13,147 bases of DNA from Smittium culicis. Lineage: Eukaryota > Kickxellomycota > Harpellomycetes > Harpellales > Legeriomycetaceae. The stretch lies in NCBI GenBank assembly GCA_001970855.1, contig LSSN01003677.1:1-13147 (forward strand), in the 5' to 3' direction. The notes beneath the pieces are model-generated. The model did no database searches and was not told the DNA's origin. It saw only the letters and a list, made by a program, of their open reading frames with translations. Position 1 is the stretch's first letter. Every line of letters begins with the position of its first letter. Positions 1-8,193 of the stretch are shown here, piece after piece. The position numbers were made by a program, and so were the translations under genes.

Positions 1-156
1 CTATAACTATAACTATAACTATAACTATAACTATAACTATAACTATAACTATAACTATAACTATAACTATAACTATAACTATAACTATAACTATAACTAT
101 AACTATAACTATAACTATAACTATAACTATAACTATAACTATAACTATAACTATAA
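1..156. repeat. Telomere-like tandem array, (CTATAA)26
   Basis: Twenty-six identical, uninterrupted copies of the hexamer CTATAA fill the first 156 bases and stop abruptly at 157, with no degenerate inner copies. The complementary strand reads TTATAG repeats running 3' towards the left edge, so the only G of the unit lies on the strand that would form the 3' overhang at a left chromosome end. Position at the window edge, perfect homogeneity, six-base unit and strand orientation all fit a telomerase-made telomere. The unit differs from the common TTAGGG at two positions. The alternative is an ordinary AT-rich microsatellite at a contig break; the sequence alone cannot exclude this because nothing to the left is visible. 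Confidence 0.75.
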
Positions 157-601
157 ATGATTCAAAGTTAAATAAAACCTTTTAAAAAATACAGGAAAAT
201 TATTTTTATGTTGGCTTTTCATAAACGTAATTTTTTTTTTAACCTTTGAATTTATGTAAGCACGGGATTCACTTAAATATAATTTAAGAGTAAATTAAAA
301 TACATTAGTACAACATGTTCCACTAATTGAACAAACGAAACTTTACATGTACTAATATAAAAAAATAAAAGAATAGACTATATCTAATAGAAAATTATAT
401 GAACTATGATAAATTCTCAATTAGGAAAAATATATATTTTTACACGGAATATTGTTATGTCTAGAATAACCCAATTGAAAGCAGAAAATAAAAAGGATTA
501 GCGAGGGATAGGTTTTACACTGCATTTTTCAACTATTTTATTTAACTAGTAAATTATAATTTATTAACTTTATATAAAAAAATCTGGCAGATTTATGGTG
601 T

Positions 602-625
602 CGGTTTACCATGAGAGGTAAACCG
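602..625. repeat. Perfect 9-bp hairpin in subtelomere
   Basis: CGGTTTACC at 602-610 is exactly complementary to GGTAAACCG at 617-625, with a six-base loop (ATGAGA). The stem contains five G:C pairs in a region that is otherwise more than three-quarters AT, which makes it stand out. Its function is unknown. It could be a protein-binding palindrome or an element relic. Confidence 0.6.
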
Positions 626-948
626 TTAACCTTATATACTAAATAAACTAGCTAATTAACAAAAGAAAAATTAACAGAATGAAATAATATAAAAATAATA
701 AAAGAAACGTCAATGGAGACTTTCAATGATTACGATATATTACATTATATTATAATCTATTGTTATGCTTGCTTTAATTTAAGCTCGCTTTTGCTTCTTT
801 ACTGTTTCATTTTTTTATAAATTTTAATAATATAGATAAATTTTAAACCTATTATTTGTTTTGGTGTTTTATATATTTTATTATTTTTTGTGATCCTTTT
901 TTAAGATAGTGTTAATTTTAAAGCAATAAAGGCTACTTTTATACCTTT

Positions 949-999
949 AATACTCAAAATTCGTGTTTGAGTATTCTTTACTAGCTAAAATAGCTAGTA
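949..999. repeat. Two adjacent perfect hairpins
   Basis: The first stem pairs AATACTCAAA (949-958) with TTTGAGTATT (966-975) across a seven-base loop. Three bases later the second pairs TACTAGCTA (979-987) with TAGCTAGTA (991-999) across AAA. Two perfect stems of 10 and 9 bp back to back in 51 bases are unlikely to be random even in AT-rich DNA. No U-tract or gene end lies beside them, so they are not called a terminator. Confidence 0.5.
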
Positions 1000-3613
1000 T
1001 AATAATAGTTAAATATAATGTTAAAGACAAAACTTTATACTTAAAAACTAGCAACTAAAAATTAATACAATTAAAGCCACAATTATTTAAATTTGTGGTA
1101 TATAAATTTACATATATGTTTACTTCACACTGTTTGCATGTTTGAAATTGCTAATACAGGTGCGTCTATATTTATAAATATAATCGAACATATTTTACTT
1201 ATTTCATAACAGTATTTTATTAATACAAGTAAATTTTCGAAAAGTAAGATCAAAAGCGTTAATTATATTATAGTTATCAAAATAAGAAATATTCATACAC
1301 CTTATTCTATTTTTTTAGCCTTCACCGAGCCTTTCCAGATAAATAGGAGCATATGGTTATTTAGTATAACTATATAGACTCCAGTAAAATCTCCAAAATC
1401 TGTAATTGAAAAATCCATTCTTTTAAAAATTCTAAAGTTTAACGATTTTTAAATGTCGAGAAAATGATAAAAACATTGGAGAATCTCTATAAAGATATAA
1501 CGTTTTGTATTTTTAAATATTATTTGAATGAAAGGTTTAAAGTTTATATTAGATAGGCTGGAGTGGACACCTTGCTTAAATTTATTTTTACTTATAATGC
1601 TTTGAAAATATATAGACTTTTTTTTTATAATATTTTTTCTTTAAAAGACTTTTTTAAGTGACTGCATGCTGTGTCACTTTCTTTAATTTAGTAAAAAATT
1701 CTGAATAGAATTAGAAATTAATAAGTTCAGTGTTTTTGTATAAATAAAATTCTGAATCTAACTATGAAATCAATCATTTTTTGGACTAGCCTTTATTTAT
1801 AAATTATTTCTAGTTAGATAATTTAAAGCTGCAAAAAAAATAATTAAATATTTTCAGTCAAGTTTATGAAAAATAGGTATTATTTAGTAATTTATGACGT
1901 AAAATTAGCTTTATTTTCAATTAAAAATTTAGTTAGTAAATAAATATATATATATATAATTAAGGATTTATAAGGCGCTTTTAAGTTTTTTACTAGCTTT
2001 TATGGAAATAGGAATGAAAAATTAGTTTCTTGTGATATAATTTTAAACTATGCTCCAAGAATTTATGTTATTTAAGGGCTATAGTGTAAATAAATTTTAG
2101 CTTAAATCAATTTTTTAACTTAGAGAAATTATGAATTTTCTTTTTTCTATATACTTTTTATTGTTTTTCGATGCTATTTATTTATAATTTGAAATAATTA
2201 TTAGCTGCTTATAAAAGATAAAATATAAATATAAAAAGTGCTATAACTAAAATTCGAGAGAAAGACAGAGATAAACCATTCTTTGCACGTATATTATATA
2301 ACCCATCCTAATTATAGATAAATTAAACCCCCATTAAGGTTTATTATATAAATATAGTGTATGTTTAATTTCAATAAAAGTTTCATATTTTTCTCAATTT
2401 TCTTTCTTAAATTTTCTTAGGTTTCTATTCGCGGGATTATACTAGAAATTTTTTTTCTTATTTTAAAAGATAATTTTTATAAATAGTAGTCATTAAAACA
2501 GGTTCTCTTTTTCATCTCTATTTTATTACTTCTCTTTCTTGAAAAATTAAATGTAGATATTATGACTTTTATAAATCAATCTCATTTTAAATTTTCTATC
2601 AATGTATTCTTTTCTCATAATTTTCGATTTTCTCTAGACAATTATATATAAAAAATCTAAATAATGATCACACGTTTAGTTTAAAATAATTAAATATATA
2701 AGCAAAAACAGCGAAAAATTTATTAAAATATTCTATAAAAATAAAGAATTTATAAAAAATAGATATTAATTTTTTATATTACAGTTTTATAGGACTAATA
2801 ACCTATTTGCTATTAGTAAAAATAGAATAAGAACCCAAAATTCCAAATATCCATTAATTATAATGGTATTAAAATCATCTTTACGTTAAAAACAGCATTT
2901 ATCACCAATTACTTTAAAGACATTATTTTAAAGCAAAACGAGTATTTAATCTATAATAAAAATGCTTCAAAACAATATTTAAAGTTTAAAAAATATTAAA
3001 ATTAACAAATAACAAATAACATTTTCCTTAAAAGAATAAAAAAAATAGTAATGATTTTATTGATATGGGAAACTTTCACACGTACTTAATTAAAATAACT
3101 GGGAAGTTAGTTTCCAAAGAGTGTATTAATCCAATACTTTAAAAAGGATTGGTTTTCGGCGAAGCTATATGGATTATAAGTTTTTTTTTTATTCTTTTAG
3201 ATTTTATAGCAGTAAAATTTCAACCTTGTCTCTATTTTTTTTTTTGTAGGGGTGTGGATGCAAGATACATATCTGAAATCATAAATGGACTATTCATAAA
3301 ATAAATAAATATTTACAAGCTGAAAAAATACTTGCGTAACATAATTAAAAAAAGAAAAGCAAGGTAACTAAATGAAAACAATAATAAATATAGAAAAGTC
3401 CTTTTTTATCTATTTCATCTATATATTGGTACGGGATTACTGGAAATTGGGTAAATTTTATAGCGGCAAGAACTAGCTAAAAATATCGATACTTGGCTAG
3501 GTTATAATAAAAAACAAAAAGCTGGAGAGGAAGTAAAATTACGCAAATTTGTCTATGCTATCGCTAAAAAAAAAAACCTATAAAACTTACTGGAGTATGA
3601 ATATAAAAGTATA

Positions 3614-3631
3614 GGGGAGGGGAGGGGAGGG
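3614..3631 (+). other. Putative G-quadruplex motif
   Basis: Four G-runs (GGGG, GGGG, GGGG, GGG) are separated by single A loops on the plus strand. This satisfies the usual intramolecular quadruplex pattern, and one-base loops are the class expected to be most stable. It is the only such G-cluster noticed in the window and sits in otherwise G-poor DNA, about 750 bases telomere-proximal of the end of permease A. The terminal array itself cannot form quadruplexes. Confidence 0.6.
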
Positions 3632-4377
3632 CGATACCTAAATCTATAATTAGAGTCTGTTTGATATGTGAAGGTGCTGGAAGGTACAAGTTTAATTTGA
3701 TTTTAAAAAGTTCAACAAATGTAAAGTGCGGCGAAAACTAGAAAAAAAAAAACAACTATATTATAGTAGCATTTAATAACTTTTTGAAAAAAACGCACGG
3801 TCATTAGTTTGAAAAATAAATGCACAAGGCATAAGGTTAGAATTTTTCGTCAAGAATAATGAACAGAGGATAGATACCAATTATTACACCCATTTTATAA
3901 CCAGATAGCACTCTTTATGAAATAAAATAAATTTTTTGCTTGATATGAGGTTGCATATTTTCTATAGACTTTTGATTTAGGTTTACACAAAATATAAGCA
4001 ATAGATCAATGGTTATAGAAATTATATTAGATTTTTGTATCTATATTGATTAGTTTGGTAGATTAATAGTTTTTTTTTTCCATGGTATATGATATGATTG
4101 GTTCAAGCATTTGACCAAAATTAATTATTAAGCTATTTTTAATTAAAAAAATATACAGATGATTTTTATTCCATTAAATATGCTATATTGAGAAGAAATC
4201 TTGAAAAGATATATATAAATGAGGTTTTAAATAAGAAATATATATTTAAAAGCTTAGTGTAAAAGAAAAAGATTATCTAAGGATAAAATAAAAAAAAGTC
4301 AGATTTAATAAGAAGATAAATAATATGGTAAATTGTAGGAGATAAAAGGGTTTTTATCTTGAGGAAAAAAAAAAAGT

Positions 4378-5739
4378 TTAAATCTTTCCAGTCTTGAGGT
4401 TAGGCATGTATTTTCTAGAATAAATTCTTTGGAAGAAAAGGACGATACCAGAGATCAAAAAGCTGATACCGCCAGCGATGATAACAGAGTTGTAAGAAGT
4501 TCGATTACCGATTTTGTCGAACATGAGACCAAGGAGGGGGTTACCGACCAAAGTGCTGGCACCATAAAACAGGTAAACAACACCATTAACTTGCGAGACT
4601 TCGCCGACATCGTAGTTGTTTGCGATCATAACAGGGCCGAGAGGGAAGAACAGGGCGCACAAGAAACCACACAAAATAAAGAACGTATAGTATACAGGGA
4701 AGCTTTTTGAAGGAAGCCACATGGAAAACATCAAAATTGAAGAAGCGGTCATAGCAAAGATAAGGGTTGTGTTTGGGCCAAACCATTTGGCATAGTAGCC
4801 ACTAGCAAGACGCGAGATACCAGAGGCAGCAGAAAAGGCAAGAATAGTGTTGGAGGCGGTAGATCTGGACTGGCCGATGCTGACAACGGTTGAAGCAAAG
4901 TACAAGGAGAGGACAGTATAACCAAGTTCAGCAAAGAAGCCGCCAATACATAGAAATATAGTATATGGCTTTTTAAGAAGGCTAAAGTTGAAAATTTTCT
5001 TTGAGGAGGTCTTAAAGCCGGACGCTCTTGGTTTGAGAACGATACTGGCAGTTAAAGTGAAGGCAAGAGTGATAAAGCATAGAATACGAAAAGACCATTC
5101 GATTCCAACTTTTCTGAGAGTAGTTTCAATGATTGGGCCCATGACCATTCCGCCAAAGCCACTTCCGCTGGAGACAATACCGATAGCCAGACTTCGGTGC
5201 TTTTTGAACCAGAGTGAGGGCATAAGAATAGAGCCATTAATGATTATGGAACCGCCAAAACCAAAGACGAGACCTTGGGTAATAGTTAATAGGGCAATAG
5301 ATTTAGTGGAGAAGCTGGCTAGAGCTAGGCCTAATGTGGCAACGATAGAACCGAGGATAAAAGTACGACGGATTCCTATACGAGCAATAATGGGACTGCC
5401 AAAGATACCTCCAGAAAGCGAGACGGATAAAGCGATAGTACTAATCCATGCGATGTCAGTAGCGGGCTTATCAGCGAACTGTGTGTTGAGATAATATTCT
5501 TGGAATATACCGAAAGCATTGAAGCAGCCAAAAATGACGATGAAGTTCATGAATGAAGCAAAGAGGACCACGTAAGAGTACGCAGAATCAAGACCAGTTT
5601 CATCTTCTTCAGGGAGAGGAAGGTTTTCTTCAGACAAATATTCCTTTATAGTCAAAGTTTTGTTGCCGCCTATGTCATTGTTAGGAAGCTGTTCATCAAT
5701 GTTCGAACTATGAGACTTGTTATCTAGATGAGTATTCAT
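4378..5739 (-). CDS. MFS permease A, MCH/monocarboxylate-porter-like
   Basis: The 453-residue protein has a hydrophilic, acidic N-terminus of about 54 residues followed by about twelve hydrophobic segments (near 55-75, 96-116, 126-143, 148-170, 184-204, 215-235, 258-280, 296-314, 324-343, 349-372, 383-406 and 417-437). A motif-A-like loop after segment 2 (GSPIIARIGIRR, 114-125) and the SSGSGFGGM stretch in segment 5 (190-198) point to the fungal monocarboxylate-porter branch of the major facilitator superfamily, which includes yeast Mch proteins. It is expected in the plasma membrane, perhaps importing a carboxylate or other small nutrient; the substrate is not readable. The first ATG in the frame, at 5739 in an AAAATG context, is the start; an in-frame TTG at 5754 is not a credible one. 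It diverges from paralogue B. The DG-x-x-GW signature usual near segment 1 of this family is replaced by DSAYSY. Confidence 0.88.
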   Translation of the reverse strand: MNTHLDNKSHSSNIDEQLPNNDIGGNKTLTIKEYLSEENLPLPEEDETGLDSAYSYVVLFASFMNFIVIFGCFNAFGIFQEYYLNTQFADKPATDIAWISTIALSVSLSGGIFGSPIIARIGIRRTFILGSIVATLGLALASFSTKSIALLTITQGLVFGFGGSIIINGSILMPSLWFKKHRSLAIGIVSSGSGFGGMVMGPIIETTLRKVGIEWSFRILCFITLAFTLTASIVLKPRASGFKTSSKKIFNFSLLKKPYTIFLCIGGFFAELGYTVLSLYFASTVVSIGQSRSTASNTILAFSAASGISRLASGYYAKWFGPNTTLIFAMTASSILMFSMWLPSKSFPVYYTFFILCGFLCALFFPLGPVMIANNYDVGEVSQVNGVVYLFYGASTLVGNPLLGLMFDKIGNRTSYNSVIIAGGISFLISGIVLFFQRIYSRKYMPNLKTGKI

Positions 5740-6032
5740 TTTACACTCAATCAATTACTTTTATAAAAAAAAGGTAATTATAGGTAAATTTAATAGAAAT
5801 GAAGTGAAAGGTACTGACCAACTAAGAAAAAATATTGAATAAAGTGATCGAATTAATCTTGGATATAAATAAAAAAAGGGGAGAGTGTCAAGGAGAGTGA
5901 TAGGCTTAGCGTATAATTTTGAATAAAAAAATTGGATGGCGAAAAGGTACTTGAAATTAGATAGAATTATAATAATGACAAATAAATTAGAAGGTCAATT
6001 AAAATCAATATGAGTAGCTGGGAGGAGTCATG

Positions 6033-6040
6033 TATTTATA
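6033..6040 (-). promoter_or_regulatory. Candidate TATA box for permease A
   Basis: The minus strand reads TATAAATA, a full match to the TATA consensus, about 295 bases before the A start codon. A second TATA-like word, TATAAAAG at 5758-5765 on the minus strand, is only about 19 bases from the ATG and is probably too close. AT-rich DNA makes chance matches common, so this is tentative. Confidence 0.3.
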
Positions 6041-7380
6041 CCTTTTATTTACTTCTTGCATTAGTATTATTAACAGTGCAAAATAAAGAATGGTTATTGT
6101 AATTGATTTTAATTTTTGACAAGAAACGGATTTGGAACAGCGAGTAACGTAATTAGCTGGCATTAATTAATCACATAGTAATTTGGTGTCACAACTACGT
6201 GATATTGACTTTCTAAACTGTAAGTTTTATTGTTGTTTTGACAGGAATTTGTAATAGGACCAATGGGTGGAACTTACGGTTTTCTATTGTTTGGGCAGTG
6301 TAATTTGTAGGGCAGCAGTAATTAAGGGGTGTCGAAGCGTAATAGTCATTTTCTTGTCATTGACAGATTTCTGCTCTGTTTCAATATTAGCAATGGCATG
6401 GTAGTGTGAGCGCTAAAACCTTAATAATTTATCCTATATTGATCTAGCTTTTAATGATACAATTTTCCTAATATGCTTAAAATACTTAAAGATGCTATTC
6501 TACAAAATAAACAATAGGACTATTCCTATAAAAAATTGTAGGCCTTTCTAATTCATTTTGCTTAATTCTTTCCAGGGCCAACACTCTTAAGCTTAATCTA
6601 AAATCATAATTGGATGAGTTAAATAATTTTGATTTGTTATTGGATGTATATAATTAAACTGCCAATAGTTTATTATTATCTTATATTGATTAATTAGTTT
6701 GTCGATTGGTTGGGCAGTTTTGGTAGTTCTAAAATAGCCTACCGCTCCTGAAAACGTTAAATATTCTGCCGATCAGCTGAATTGTGTAAATATGAACTGA
6801 ACATTCTTCATTCATCAAAGCCAGAAATTTGACTTCATCCTAATAAGGCAATTTTTTTTCGTTTTTTTTTTTTAGTGATTAGTCATCATTTTTCGTGGAT
6901 GCTCCAATTAGATATTTATAATCAACTTTACTGTTGTACAGATAATTTTTAAATTGCTTTTTTTCATCTAATCAAATGCGCAATTGGAAGCGAATTGCAT
7001 TTCTGCTCTATAAAAAAAAAAAAGCTCTGGTTTTTCTTTTCCGAAAAAAATCGTCGTATTTTATTAGGTTATCGTAGAAATAACGAAGCGTAGAGTAGCA
7101 AACAATTTTCTTTTGTTTGGGACTAAAAGAAATTCATCCTTCAAAGCTTTTAGTCTATATTATGTAGTTTTTGACGCTAAGTAAAATCACTATTTTATCC
7201 AGCAGTAGTTGGATACAATATATTTGATCTAACCTTAGATACCAAATTCTACGTTAAACTTTCTTTATAAGTTTTATACATTTTTCACAACAGCGAGTTA
7301 AATGGCTAAATCATGAGGCGGTTTAGTGCTAATTATAGTCTCCTGAAAAGAATTTAGTTGACTGGGCGTTATATTTAGTG

Positions 7381-7533
7381 GTAGCCAATACTTTAGCGCT
7401 GACCATTTATGACGCATCTGTATGGACTAAATGATTATTCACGAATTCTTGATGGCCAATAATTCGATAAACAATGTTTGAATAAGGGTATAAGTTGCGG
7501 AAAAAAAATTTCCGATCTATGGTGTAGCCAATA
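7381..7533 (+). promoter_or_regulatory. Regularly spaced GCCAATA (CCAAT-core) words
   Basis: GCCAATA occurs at 7384-7390, 7455-7461 and 7527-7533, with start-to-start spacings of 71 and 72 bases. The outer two copies share a longer identical 10-mer, GTAGCCAATA. A fourth copy is at 6661-6667. CCAAT is the core bound by the fungal Hap2/3/5 complex. Whether these sites serve permease A, permease B or neither cannot be told. Confidence 0.35.
7498..7514. promoter_or_regulatory. CGG-N11-CCG palindrome, Zn2Cys6-factor-type site
   Basis: CGGAAAAAAAATTTCCG is an inverted repeat, CGGAAA-N5-TTTCCG, and so places CGG and CCG triplets 11 bases apart. This is the geometry recognised by Gal4 of Saccharomyces; Put3-type sites use N10. 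Zinc-cluster activators commonly control yeast permease genes. The site lies about 680 bases before the B start and 1.76 kb from the A start. The A/T spacer could also arise from homopolymer drift, so binding is inferred only from spacing. Confidence 0.4.
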
Positions 7534-8193
7534 AGATGGGGAAAATAATTCCAATTCTTGTATACCAAAGCAATATAATTATCTGTCCCGTTATTGATTT
7601 ATTCCACTGCGAAATTCCTCCAATTTTCCCACAAAAGAAAAGCTTTTCATCAAAACAAAATAATGAAAGTTTGATAATCTGTTTTCATAGATACAAAAAG
7701 TAAAATGCATCAATACTTTTTTTTTTTTTATCAAGGCGATATACGCAATTTACCAACAATTTAGCAGAATGGTTTAGGTAAAAAAAAAAAGCGACAATCG
7801 CAACTTTGATGGCTTTCTCCAGGAACTTATCAAGTCAAAAGCTAAATGTGTCATCTATTTCTAATAATAAAGTTTTGGCTCTTTTAGTGCATTAAAAATT
7901 AACGGTTATCGGCTCAGATCAGAATGGGTCCTTTTTTTTTTGTTTAAATTCCAGCATCCTCCTCCCACAATCCCATTTTTATCACATTTATATTTCAATT
8001 TATATATCCATTCCCTATTACAATAAATCAATTCGTTCAACTTATTTAAAAATAATTTTCTATACTACTCGTCTTTCCTTGTAGTAAAAGGAATTATCAA
8101 TATCACTATTGATAACTAATAAATAATAACTGTGCTCGCATTGCTGCTACAATACAAAATTGTGCAGTATTGGACTAACGAGTAATATAAAAA

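Larger units (their letters stand above)
157..4377. other. Gene-free AT-rich subtelomeric region
   Basis: About 4.2 kb lie between the terminal array and the first gene. No open frame above 60 codons occurs on either strand, and no tRNA, rRNA or recognisable gene remnant was seen. Sample lines are about 23% GC, against about 40% in the genes. The region holds many poly-A and poly-T runs (for example eleven A at 4365-4375), a short AT dinucleotide run near 1945-1957, perfect short hairpins at 602-625, 949-975 and 979-999, and a G-rich motif at 3614-3631. It reads as non-coding subtelomeric DNA. I could not assign it to a known subtelomeric repeat family. Confidence 0.7.
5740..8193. other. Long divergent intergenic region between permeases A and B
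   Basis: This 2.45 kb stretch lies between the start codons of two divergently read paralogues and must hold both promoters. No open frame above 60 codons and no tRNA-like structure was found. GC is uneven: hand counts give about 38-42% for 6241-6420, as high as coding DNA, against much lower values nearby. Translating both strands across part of 6181-6430 gave only stop-ridden peptides with no convincing gene relic. Long homopolymers occur (12 T at 6862-6873, 13 T at 7717-7729). A TATATAT at 8001-8007 lies about 190 bases before the B start. A CGG-N11-CCG palindrome and spaced CCAAT words are listed separately. Confidence 0.6.

Noticed and set aside
1268..2249. Internal telomere-like fragments (TTATAGTTAT at 1268-1277, TATAACTATA at 1365-1374, CTATAACTA at 2241-2249), possibly interstitial repeats or a telomerase RNA template
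   Set aside because: Each spans under two units and is nearly all A/T, so chance matches are expected in this composition. Nothing around them looks like an RNA gene.
3068..3115. 7-bp inverted repeat GGAAACT/AGTTTCC with a 34-base loop
   Set aside because: The stem is short and the loop long, so it is weak evidence for a real structure.
4988..5494. 168-codon plus-strand frame antisense to permease A
   Set aside because: It overlaps a clear conserved transporter gene on the other strand and its translation resembles no protein family.
5740..5754. Five-residue N-terminal extension of permease A from a TTG codon
   Set aside because: Nuclear yeast genes rarely start at TTG, and an ATG in good context follows at 5739.
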